From JASLDZ01 sp965199975 (GTDB lineage: Bacteria; Pseudomonadota; Alphaproteobacteria; Caulobacterales; Caulobacteraceae): a DNA stretch of 64,000 bases. Made by a program: the position numbers and the translations under genes. The notes below the pieces were generated by a model. The model was not told the DNA's origin and searched no databases. It worked only from the letters and a program-made list of their open reading frames with translations. Where the stretch lies: assembly GCA_965199975.1 (NCBI GenBank), contig OZ241340.1, forward strand, positions 3,195,405-3,259,404, in the 5' to 3' direction. This document shows, one piece after another, positions 16,502 to 24,433 of the stretch. The first letter of the stretch is position 1. Every line of letters starts with the position of its first letter.

Positions 16502-17527
16502 ATGCCCATGGACCTGTCGTCGCTGCACGAGATCGTGATCCGCATGGTCGCCCCCGGCAAGGGGCTATTGGCCGCCGACGAGTCCACCGGCACCATCCAG
16601 AAGCGCTTCGACGCCATCCAGGTGGAGAACACCGAGCCCAACCGGCGCGCCTACCGCGAGTTCATGTTCCGCGACGCGCAGGCCATGCAGCACATCTCCG
16701 GCGTGATCCTCTTCGACGAGACCATCAAGCAGAACGCGCAGGACGGCACGCCGCTGATCAAGATCATCGAGGACGCGGGGTCGCTGCCGGGGATCAAGGT
16801 CGACGAAGGCGCCAAGCCGCTGCCGGCTTTTCCAGGAGAGACCATCACCTACGGTCTGGACGGCCTGCCCGCGCGATTGAAGGACTACCGCGCCCGCGGC
16901 GCCCGCTTCGCCAAATGGCGCGGCGTGATCGACATCGCCGCCGGCGTTCCCACCGCGGGCGCGGTGCGCGCCAACGCCCAGGCGCTGGCCCGCTACGCCA
17001 ACCTCTGCCAGGCGGCCGACATCGTGCCCATCGTCGAGCCCGAGGTGCTGATGGATGGCGACCACGACATCGACCGCTGCGAGGAGGTGACGCGCTTCAC
17101 CCTACACACAGTGTTCGACGAGCTGGTCCACCTGCGCGTGGCGCTGGAGGGCATGATCCTCAAGCCCAACATGATCGTGCCGGGTCTGGGCGGCGCACAG
17201 CGCTGCACACCCGCCCAGGTCGGCGAACGTACGGCAGCCGTGCTCAAGGCCTGCGTGCCGGCCGCCGTGCCGGGCGTCGCCTTCCTGTCCGGCGGCCAGG
17301 AGGACGTTGAGGCCACCGCCAATCTCGACGCCGTCAACCGCACGGGCGCCCTGCCCTGGCCAGTGACCTTCTCCTACGGCCGCGCCCTGCAGCACGCCGC
17401 CCAGAAGGCCTGGGGAGGCAAGCACGGCAATGTGGAGGCCGCCCAGGCCGCCTTCACCCACCGCGCCGCGATGAACGGGCTGGCGGCGAAGGGCGAGTGG
17501 ACGCCCGCCGCCGAGAAAGCCGGCTGA
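16502..17527 (+). CDS. Class I fructose-bisphosphate aldolase
   Basis: A 341-aa Schiff-base (class I) aldolase that splits fructose-1,6-bisphosphate into DHAP and glyceraldehyde-3-phosphate. Visible signatures: GLLAADESTGTIQKRF near the N-terminus, FAKWRGVI (the lysine equivalent to K146), IVEPEVL, and MILKPNMIVPG, whose lysine forms the Schiff base. FLSGGQEDVEAT is the phosphate-binding region. A GGAGAG site lies upstream of the ATG. It is of the animal-like type rather than the DhnA/FbaB type. The upstream region contains the long dispersed repeat. Confidence 0.93.
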   Translation: MPMDLSSLHEIVIRMVAPGKGLLAADESTGTIQKRFDAIQVENTEPNRRAYREFMFRDAQAMQHISGVILFDETIKQNAQDGTPLIKIIEDAGSLPGIKVDEGAKPLPAFPGETITYGLDGLPARLKDYRARGARFAKWRGVIDIAAGVPTAGAVRANAQALARYANLCQAADIVPIVEPEVLMDGDHDIDRCEEVTRFTLHTVFDELVHLRVALEGMILKPNMIVPGLGGAQRCTPAQVGERTAAVLKACVPAAVPGVAFLSGGQEDVEATANLDAVNRTGALPWPVTFSYGRALQHAAQKAWGGKHGNVEAAQAAFTHRAAMNGLAAKGEWTPAAEKAG

Positions 17528-17536
17528 GGCGACAAC

Positions 17537-17701
17537 TCAGATCCCGTCGCCGAACTCGTCCTCGTCGATGGCGGCATCGCCCTGCAACTCGCCGGGATCG
17601 GTTGAGCGGCCGTCCTGGGCGATGTCCTTGCCCGCGTCGGTGGAGCCTTCGGGGAGGCTTTCGGGGGTGCGGCCGGAGGGAGTTTCGGGATCGGCGGTCA
17701 T
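17537..17701 (-). CDS. Small acidic hypothetical protein, 54 aa
   Basis: Not recognised. It runs from ATG 17701 and encodes 54 residues with no hydrophobic segment and a strong excess of Asp and Glu, ending DEDEFGDGI. It is likely disordered (TADPETPSGRTPESLPEGS at the start). A much longer overlapping minus-strand frame reads against the next gene and is judged a shadow; this short piece alone fills the gap between the aldolase stop and the divergent monooxygenase start. It may be an assembly, chaperone-binding or stress protein, but that is a guess. Confidence 0.5.
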   Translation of the reverse strand: MTADPETPSGRTPESLPEGSTDAGKDIAQDGRSTDPGELQGDAAIDEDEFGDGI

Positions 17702-17776
17702 GAGCGGCCAACGAGGGCGCGCCCGCTCCGTTCCACGGCTTGCCGGGGCGGCGTCCGGCGGCGCACAAGCCCAACC

Positions 17777-19021
17777 ATGACGGCGGCGACCAGCGACGTG
17801 ATCGTGGCGGGCGGCGGGCTCGTCGGCGCGACGATCGCGCTGGCGCTGGCCCGCGCCGGTTTCGCCGTGCAGATGGTCGAGGCGCGGGCGGCCGGTGGCG
17901 CGGGCGACGCGCGGGCGTCGTCGGTGGCCTACGCGCCCTTCCGCGTGTGGCGCGCTCTGGGTCTCGGGCCCGCTCTCGAGGCGCACGCCCAGCCGGTGCG
18001 CGCCATCGTGGTCGAACGGGCGGCGGGGCTCGGCCCGGCGGCGGCGGGCGGCGCGCTCGGCGGCCTCGCCTTCGACGCCAGCGATCTCGACGCGGAGGCG
18101 CGGGCGGCGGACGAACCCCTGGGCTGGCTGGTCGAGAACGCCCGGGCGCAAGCCGCCCTCGCCGCCGCCATGGCCGAGGCGGGGGTGGAGGCGATCGCCC
18201 CGGCGCGGGTCGCCGGCGTCGAGGTCGAGGGCCCCATCGCGGCCGTGCGGCTGGAGGATGGGCGCACCCTTACGGCCCCGCTGGTCGTCGGCGCCGAAGG
18301 GCGTCGCTCGGCGGTTCGCGAGGCGGCGGGCGTCGGCGTCTTGCAGGCGGGCTATGGCCAGACCGGGATCAGCGCCGTGCTCGACCTGGAGCGGCCGCAC
18401 GGCGCCGTAGCGCGCCAGGTGTTCGCGCCCGGCGGCCCGCTGGCGCTGCTGCCGCTGCGCGGCCAGCGCGCCAGCCTGGTATGGAGCGCGCCGGACGCCG
18501 AGGCGCAAGCGCTGGTGGCCATGGACGCCGCGAGCTTCGAGGCGCTGCTGTTCCACCGCTTCGGCGAGGCCGTCGGACGGCTCACGCTGGCTGGTCCACG
18601 CCAGGCCTTTCCGCTCGGCGTGCAGCTGGCCGACGCGCTCACCGGGCCGCGCACCGCGCTGGCGGGGGATGCGGCGCATGCGGTGCATCCCATCGCCGGC
18701 CAGGGGTTGAACCTGGGCCTCAAGGACGCCGCCGCCCTGGCCGAGGTGGTCGCCGACGCGCGGCGGCTAGGCGAGGACTGGGGGGCCGCGGCGGTGCTTG
18801 AGCGCTACGCCCGCTGGCGGCGCTTCGACCGCGCGGCGCTGGGGCTCGGCGTCGACCTACTGGCGCGCACCCTCTCCGCCCCGCGTGGACCTTTGCGCAT
18901 GCTGGCCGGCTTGGCGCTGGCGGCCGCGGCGGCGGTGGAGCCGGCGCGGCGGTTGTTCGCCCGCGAGGCCGGCGGCGGGCTGGGCGACCTGCCGCGGCTG
19001 CTCAGGGGCGAGCCGGTCTGA
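17777..19021 (+). CDS. UbiH/UbiF/COQ6-type FAD monooxygenase
   Basis: A 414-aa flavin hydroxylase of the ubiquinone-biosynthesis type. It has the dinucleotide-binding VIVAGGGLVGATIALALARA, the mid-protein DG motif (VVGAEGRRSAVREAAG) and the GD motif GDAAHAVHPIAGQGLNLG, which is diagnostic for the UbiH/VisC/COQ6 group. These enzymes hydroxylate the ubiquinone ring; which position this one acts on cannot be told. The C-terminus ends in a hydrophobic helix region (MLAGLALAAAAAVEPARR) that may associate with membrane. It converges on the GMC oxidoreductase with a 2-bp gap. Confidence 0.88.
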   Translation: MTAATSDVIVAGGGLVGATIALALARAGFAVQMVEARAAGGAGDARASSVAYAPFRVWRALGLGPALEAHAQPVRAIVVERAAGLGPAAAGGALGGLAFDASDLDAEARAADEPLGWLVENARAQAALAAAMAEAGVEAIAPARVAGVEVEGPIAAVRLEDGRTLTAPLVVGAEGRRSAVREAAGVGVLQAGYGQTGISAVLDLERPHGAVARQVFAPGGPLALLPLRGQRASLVWSAPDAEAQALVAMDAASFEALLFHRFGEAVGRLTLAGPRQAFPLGVQLADALTGPRTALAGDAAHAVHPIAGQGLNLGLKDAAALAEVVADARRLGEDWGAAAVLERYARWRRFDRAALGLGVDLLARTLSAPRGPLRMLAGLALAAAAAVEPARRLFAREAGGGLGDLPRLLRGEPV

Positions 19022-19023
19022 CG

Positions 19024-20664
19024 CTAGCGGCCGCCGATCAGGTCGGCCGCCTTCTCCGCGATCATGATCACCGGCGCATTGGTGTTGCCGCTGACCAGCC
19101 GCGGCATTACCGAGGCGTCCACCACCCGCAGCGCCTCCACCCCGCGGACGCGCAGCTCGGGATCGAGCACCGCCTCCGGATCGGGCCCCATGCGGCAGCC
19201 GCCGGCCGGGTGGTAGAGCGTCGTACCGGTGGCGCGGGCGTAGGCCAGCAGGTCGGCGTCGCTCTCATGCGCCGAGCCGGGCGCGTCCTCGTGGTCGATC
19301 ACCGCGGCCAACGCCGGCTGTGTCGCCAGCCGGCGCGCCCAGCGCAGGCCCGCCACAGCCACCTGCTGGTCGAGCGGATCGGCGAGGTAGTTGGGGCGGA
19401 TGGCGGGCGGCGCGTGAGGATCGGGCGAGGCGATGCGCACCGACCCGCGGCTTTCCGGCCGCAGCTGGCACGGGGCGAGCGTCAGCCCCGGCTGGCGCTC
19501 CAGCAACATGCGCGCGCCCTTGGCCTTCAGGTCCGTGGTGGCGGGCAGGATGTGGAACTGGATGTCGGGCGTTTCGAGCCCCGGCCTGGACTTCACGAAC
19601 GCGCCGGCGTGCGCCGCCGAGAGGGTGAGCAGGCCGCGTCGCAGGAGGGCGTAGCGCGCCACCTCCAGGGCGAAGCGCCATCCGAAGGTGGCCTCGTTGA
19701 CGCTGACGACGCCGGGCTTCAGCCGATAGCGGGCGCCCAGCATGTAATGGTCCTGCACGCCCTCCCCGACCTGCGGGCGGTCCACTTTCACTGGCACTCC
19801 GTGCCCGGCCAGGAGCGCGCCGGGGCCGACGCCGGAGAGCTGCAGCAGCTGCGGCGAGTTCACGGCCCCGCCGCAGAGGATCACCTCGGCGCGGGCGCGG
19901 GCCGTTCGCGTCTCGCCGGCGTGGTCGAACTCCACGCCCACCGCACGCCGGCCTTCGATCACCACGCGGCGGGCGTGGGCGCGGGTGAGCAGGCGCAGGT
20001 TCGGCCGCTTCAGCGCTGGATGCAGGTAGGCGCGCGCAGCCGACCATCGCCAACCGCGCCGCTGGGTGACCTCGAACCATCCGATTCCCTCCTGGTCGAG
20101 CCCATTGAGGTCGTCGCGCGGCGGCAGGCCGGCCTCGACCCCGGCGGCGATGGCGCGGTCGGTCACGGCGTGGCCGTCCTGCGCCTGCACATGCAAAGGA
20201 CCCTCACCGCCGTGCAGGTCGGCGTCGCCCTTGGCGGCGCGCCGCTGCGCCTTGCGAAAGTAGGGGAGCACTTCGTCCCAGCTCCAGCCGCGGCAGCCCA
20301 TCTGCGCCCAGCCGTCGTAATCCTGCGGCTGGCCACGCACGTAGAGCATGGCGTTGATCGACGACGAGCCGCCCAGCACCTTGCCGCGCGGCCAGCTGTG
20401 GCGACGCCCGCCCGAGGTCGCATCCTTCTCGGTGCGATACATCCAGTTGACGTTGGGGTCCTTCAGCGTGCGGGCGTAGCCCACCGGCACGTGCACCATC
20501 AGGTTCGACCAGGCCTGGCCCGGCGCGCGCCACGGCCGGTCGTCGCCGCCGGCCTCCAGCAGCAGCACGCGCACCGCGGGGTTCTCGCTGAGGCGCGCGG
20601 CGAGCACGCAGCCGGCGGAGCCCGCGCCCACGATGACGTAGTCGGCTTCGAGCGCCTCGGGCAC
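19024..20664 (-). CDS. GMC-family oxidoreductase (choline/alcohol dehydrogenase-like)
   Basis: A 546-aa FAD enzyme of the glucose-methanol-choline family. The N-terminal ADP-binding fold is DYVIVGAGSAGCVLAARLSE. The GMC signature 1 region includes RGKVLGGSSSINAMLYVRG and signature 2 is GGAVNSPQLLQLSGVG. The active-site histidine is in LYHPAGGCRMG, and its usual partner position is Asn in SGNTNAP, as in most choline-dehydrogenase-like members. Probable role: oxidation of an alcohol, feeding electrons to the respiratory chain. No betaine genes are nearby, so a choline role is not supported by context. Confidence 0.88.
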   Translation of the reverse strand: MPEALEADYVIVGAGSAGCVLAARLSENPAVRVLLLEAGGDDRPWRAPGQAWSNLMVHVPVGYARTLKDPNVNWMYRTEKDATSGGRRHSWPRGKVLGGSSSINAMLYVRGQPQDYDGWAQMGCRGWSWDEVLPYFRKAQRRAAKGDADLHGGEGPLHVQAQDGHAVTDRAIAAGVEAGLPPRDDLNGLDQEGIGWFEVTQRRGWRWSAARAYLHPALKRPNLRLLTRAHARRVVIEGRRAVGVEFDHAGETRTARARAEVILCGGAVNSPQLLQLSGVGPGALLAGHGVPVKVDRPQVGEGVQDHYMLGARYRLKPGVVSVNEATFGWRFALEVARYALLRRGLLTLSAAHAGAFVKSRPGLETPDIQFHILPATTDLKAKGARMLLERQPGLTLAPCQLRPESRGSVRIASPDPHAPPAIRPNYLADPLDQQVAVAGLRWARRLATQPALAAVIDHEDAPGSAHESDADLLAYARATGTTLYHPAGGCRMGPDPEAVLDPELRVRGVEALRVVDASVMPRLVSGNTNAPVIMIAEKAADLIGGR

Positions 20665-20731
20665 GCGGCGGTCTCCTGAACGGTGCTCACCCTTCTAGCG
20701 CCTGCGCCTCTCGCCTTGGAAGCGATGGTGT

Positions 20732-21988
20732 TTGACGGCCACGCGCCGCGCGCTTAGCTGCGCCCATGGGCATGCGCGCGGCGTGACGATCGGCTGTCCC
20801 GACTGCGGCGAGCTGCAGGAGGAACCTGCGGTGCTGCGCCGTAGCGCAGTGGTGAAGTGCGGCCGCTGCCGCACCGAACTCGAACGCACCACCGGCCGCA
20901 GCCTGAACGCGGCGCTGGCCTGCGCGGCGGCCACCTTTCTGCTGCTGTGGCCGGCGAACCTGTTCCCCTTTCTGACGACGACGGTGCTCGGCGTCTCGCG
21001 CCAGAGCGTGCTGGCCTCCTGCGGCGTCTCCATGTGGCAGGACGGCTGGCCGCTGCTGGGCGTGGTCATCACGCTGTTCGTGGTGATCCTGCCCTTCGCG
21101 CGTTTCGGCCTTCTCACGCTCGTGCTCGGTCTGCTGCGCTTCGAGCGGCGTCCCGCCTGGATCGGGCGCGCGTTTCGCCACGCCAACGTGCTGCAGACCT
21201 GGGCCATGCCCGACGTCTTCCTGCTGGGGCTATGGGTGGCCTATGCGCGTTTGTCGGCCACCATCCCGACGTTCGTAGGCCTGGGCGCGCAATGCTTCAT
21301 CGGCGCCGGTCTCCTCGCCTTGGTGACCCGCGCCACGCTAGACAAGGCGGCGATCTGGCGCGCGATCCTGCCGGATGATCCCGCGCCTGCGGACGAGGAC
21401 GCCGTCACCTGCCCGCACTGCGAGCTCGTGCTGCCAGTCGAGGCCGAGGGCCATGCCTGCCCGCGCTGCGCCAAAATGGTCCACGCCCGCAAGCCCAACG
21501 CGGTGGCGCGCGCCGCGGCGCTGACGCTGGCGGGGCTCGTCATGTACGTGCCGGCCAACATCTATCCGATCGCAACCCTGCCGATCGGGCTGACGCCCAC
21601 CAGCTACAACGTGCTCGAGGGCGTGAAGGACCTGGTGCAGGCCGGCTTCATGGGGTTGGCGGCGCTGGTGTTCACCGCGTCCTTCGCCATCCCCTTCGCC
21701 AAGCTGGGCGGGATGGGCGTCTGCCTGTGGGCCGTGGTGAGACCGGCCGCCAAGCATCTGCGCTGGCGCACCAGGATCTACCGGATCATCGAGGAGATCG
21801 GGCGCTGGTCCATGGTCGATCCCTTCGTGATCGCCTGCTTCGTGCCGGTGACGCGCTACAATGACCTGCTCTATGGTCGCGCCGAACCCGCGGCGCCCTT
21901 CTTCACAGGCGTCGTGATCCTGACCATCATCGCCGCAAGCTCGTTCGATCCCCGCCTCATGTGGGACGCCTGCAGGAGACGCGCGTGA
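20732..21988 (+). CDS. pqiA: PqiA, inner-membrane protein of the Pqi lipid-transport system
   Basis: About 418 aa with two PqiA repeats, each a zinc-ribbon-like pair followed by four membrane helices. The first ribbon is CPDCGEL with CGRCRTE, the second CPHCEL with CPRCAK. In E. coli PqiA sits in the inner membrane below the PqiB tube and is linked to phospholipid traffic between membranes. The start is uncertain: TTG 20732 gives a short lead, while GTG 20783 starts just before the first CPDC. It overlaps pqiB (GTGA), and pqiC follows, so the operon is complete. Confidence 0.9.
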   Translation: MTATRRALSCAHGHARGVTIGCPDCGELQEEPAVLRRSAVVKCGRCRTELERTTGRSLNAALACAAATFLLLWPANLFPFLTTTVLGVSRQSVLASCGVSMWQDGWPLLGVVITLFVVILPFARFGLLTLVLGLLRFERRPAWIGRAFRHANVLQTWAMPDVFLLGLWVAYARLSATIPTFVGLGAQCFIGAGLLALVTRATLDKAAIWRAILPDDPAPADEDAVTCPHCELVLPVEAEGHACPRCAKMVHARKPNAVARAAALTLAGLVMYVPANIYPIATLPIGLTPTSYNVLEGVKDLVQAGFMGLAALVFTASFAIPFAKLGGMGVCLWAVVRPAAKHLRWRTRIYRIIEEIGRWSMVDPFVIACFVPVTRYNDLLYGRAEPAAPFFTGVVILTIIAASSFDPRLMWDACRRRA

Positions 21989-23733
21989 CCGACAGCCCCG
22001 CGCCGCCCGGCGACGAGCCCGGCCGAGCCCCCGCGCGCGGCGAAGGAAAGGGCCCCCGCGCGCCCGAGCGCCGGACCACCGCACGCGAAGCGGTGGGCCG
22101 CTGGCCGGGGATCGTGTGGGCCGTGCCGCTCGCGGCGCTCATCATCGTGGGCTACCTGACGCTGCGCGCCTTCGCCCACCACGGCATCGACGTGGTGGTG
22201 AGCTTCCCCAACGCGGCCGGAGCCACGCCTGGCGACACCAAGGTGATCTACAAAGGCCTAGAGGCCGGGCGCGTCACCAGGATCGTCATCTCCAAGGACG
22301 GCCAGCGCGTGAACATGACGCTGCGGCTCGACCCCCGCACCAAACCCATACTGCGTACCGGAACGCAATTCTGGCTCGTGGGGGCCAATCCGAGCCTGAC
22401 CGACGTCGCCTCGCTCAAGGCCGCGGTGGCCGGCGTCAGCATCGGCATGGCCCCCGGGCCCGGCGCGCCGACGCGCAGGTTCAAGGGGCTGGACAGGACG
22501 CCGCCGGTCACCCCCGACGCGAAGGGTCGCTACTACTGGCTGAGCGCCAAGCAGGTCGGCTCCATGCGCGCCGGCGCCAGCGTGTTCTATCACGGGCTGG
22601 ACGTGGGCAAGGTGGCGGAGATCATCCTGGCCAGCCCGCAGGTGTTTCGCGTGCACGTCTTCGTGGATGCGCCGAACGACACGCTGGTGCGCCCCGACAG
22701 CCTGTTCTGGATGGCGAGCCCGGTGACCATCTCGCTGAGCGGAGGAGCCATCTCCACCCAGTTCGCCCCCGCCAACGCGGCGCTGGTCGGCGGCGTCGAG
22801 TTCGACACGCCCACGCGCTACGCCGCCGAGCCCGAAAGCCCGCCGGGCGCCGAGTTCGAGCTCTACACCGACAAGGGCAAGGCGATCGCCGGCGACCGCG
22901 GACCGCAGGTGCTCTACGACCTGGCCTTCGACGGGCCCGTCGGCGACGTTGACGAGGGCACGCCTGTGAGCGTGGCCGGACGCCAGATCGGCGCGGTGAA
23001 GGAGGCGCGCTTCCGCCTCAACGGACGCACCGGCGTGGTGAGCCAGCCCATCACCATAGCGATCCAGCCGACACGGCTGAACCTCGACGAGGTGGCCACG
23101 CCGCCGCCCACCGGCGACTGGCGCAAGGTGACCGACGCGGCGTTCAGCGCCATGATCGCGCGCGGCTACCGCATCCGGCTGACGCAGAACCCGCCCCTTA
23201 TCGGCCCGCGCTCGGTCGAGTTCGCGCGCGTTTCGCATCCGGCCGCCGGCGCCATCGTCTACGGCCGCGGCGCAAATCCGATGCTGCCCACCGTCACCCC
23301 AGCCGATACGTCCGGGCTGATCGACAAGGCGAACGGCATCCTCGACAAGGTGAACGCCGTGCCGCTGGCGGAGATCGGCGAGAACGTGCGCAAGCTCACC
23401 GCCAACCTGAACAGCCTCACCGGCTCGCCCAAGGTGAAGGACAGCCTCGACCACCTCGACTCGACGCTGAACCAGGTCGACCAGATGGTGAAGAAGGTGA
23501 ATCCGCAGGTCGGCCCGCTGATCACCAAGCTGAACACCGCCGCCGACCAGCTCAGCCAGACGGCCGCCGCCGCCAATGGCGTGCTCTCCGGCGACGGGGC
23601 GAGCCAGGACGCCAGCCTGCCCGGCGCCATTCGCGAACTGACCGAGGCGGCGCGCTCGATCCGCTCGCTGACCGACTACCTCGGCCGCCATCCGGAGGCC
23701 GTGCTCCGGGGCAAGGTGAAGGACCGCAAATGA
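21985..23733 (+). CDS. pqiB: PqiB, MCE-domain protein spanning the periplasm
   Basis: A 582-aa protein with one N-terminal membrane helix (IVWAVPLAALIIVGYLTLRAF), three MCE domains in tandem, and a long C-terminal helical region from about residue 440 (LIDKANGILDKVNAVPL onward). In the known E. coli structure, PqiB hexamers stack three MCE rings and extend a helical tube to the outer membrane. The MCE units here begin at about GIDVVVSFPNAAG, KGRYYWLSAKQVGSM and GAEFELYTDKGKA. The start is GTG 21985 with GGAGA upstream, overlapping the pqiA stop. Confidence 0.92.
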   Translation: MTDSPAPPGDEPGRAPARGEGKGPRAPERRTTAREAVGRWPGIVWAVPLAALIIVGYLTLRAFAHHGIDVVVSFPNAAGATPGDTKVIYKGLEAGRVTRIVISKDGQRVNMTLRLDPRTKPILRTGTQFWLVGANPSLTDVASLKAAVAGVSIGMAPGPGAPTRRFKGLDRTPPVTPDAKGRYYWLSAKQVGSMRAGASVFYHGLDVGKVAEIILASPQVFRVHVFVDAPNDTLVRPDSLFWMASPVTISLSGGAISTQFAPANAALVGGVEFDTPTRYAAEPESPPGAEFELYTDKGKAIAGDRGPQVLYDLAFDGPVGDVDEGTPVSVAGRQIGAVKEARFRLNGRTGVVSQPITIAIQPTRLNLDEVATPPPTGDWRKVTDAAFSAMIARGYRIRLTQNPPLIGPRSVEFARVSHPAAGAIVYGRGANPMLPTVTPADTSGLIDKANGILDKVNAVPLAEIGENVRKLTANLNSLTGSPKVKDSLDHLDSTLNQVDQMVKKVNPQVGPLITKLNTAADQLSQTAAAANGVLSGDGASQDASLPGAIRELTEAARSIRSLTDYLGRHPEAVLRGKVKDRK

Positions 23734-24332
23734 GCCGCCGCATCCTCCTGGGCGCAGGCGCCGCCCTGGCGCTCGGCGCCTGCGCCTCAACGCCGACGAA
23801 GCTCTACACGCTGGACGCGGCCGCCCCTTCCGCGCCTGCGGCCGGCCGAACCGTCCTGCCGGTGCGGATCGACGCCGTGCACATTCCGGCGAACCTCGAT
23901 CGGCCCCAGATCGTGCAGGAAGCCGGCGGCAACCGCGTGATCCTGCACGACTTCGCCGAATGGAGCGCGCCCCTGGGCAGCCAGATGCGCAAGGTGCTGA
24001 CGCAGGACCTGGCCGCGCGCCTGCCGCTAGGCTCCGTCACCTATCCCGACGCGCCCAAACCGCCGCTGGGGCGCGGCCTCGTCGTCGACGTGCTGGCCAT
24101 CTCTCACGACGGCGGGCAGGCGGTGATGGACGTGAGTTGGACGCTTACGGTGGACGCGCGCGCGACCGCCGCCGGCCCGCTGGGCGGCGGGCCTGCGGCC
24201 ATCGCCTACACCGGGCGCACCCTTCGCCTGACCTCGCCCTCGGCGGGTGGCGATGCGGCCTCGGTTCCGGCCGATGTCAGCGCCCTCCTCTCCCGCCTCG
24301 CCGACAGCATCGCCGCCGACCTGTCGCGCTGA
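23730..24332 (+). CDS. pqiC: PqiC-type outer-membrane lipoprotein
   Basis: A 200-aa ABC-type transport auxiliary lipoprotein. The signal peptide ends in a lipobox (ALALGACA) with the acylated cysteine at about residue 18. The body has the family pattern KLYTLDAAAPS, VLPVRIDAVHIPANLDRPQIV and a later FAEWSAPLGSQMRKVL. In E. coli PqiC is an outer-membrane lipoprotein that receives the PqiB tube. The ATG overlaps the pqiB stop by 4 bp, giving a fully coupled pqiABC operon. Confidence 0.88.
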   Translation: MSRRILLGAGAALALGACASTPTKLYTLDAAAPSAPAAGRTVLPVRIDAVHIPANLDRPQIVQEAGGNRVILHDFAEWSAPLGSQMRKVLTQDLAARLPLGSVTYPDAPKPPLGRGLVVDVLAISHDGGQAVMDVSWTLTVDARATAAGPLGGGPAAIAYTGRTLRLTSPSAGGDAASVPADVSALLSRLADSIAADLSR

Positions 24333-24433
24333 CACGCGCGCGCTTTGCGGCGCCGCCTCGCGTCTGCTAGGCCGCGGATCATCCGCTGAAGACGCGCCCG
24401 CTTGCGCGTCCGGCCCCCTCCTGCAGCCCTGGC

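Noticed and set aside
17537..18688. A 383-codon minus-strand frame covering most of the FAD monooxygenase
   Set aside because: Only its last 54 codons lie outside the monooxygenase and look like a real small gene; the rest is an antisense shadow.
22258..23790. A 510-codon minus-strand open frame
   Set aside because: It is antisense to pqiB, which is a clear three-MCE-domain protein in a coupled operon.
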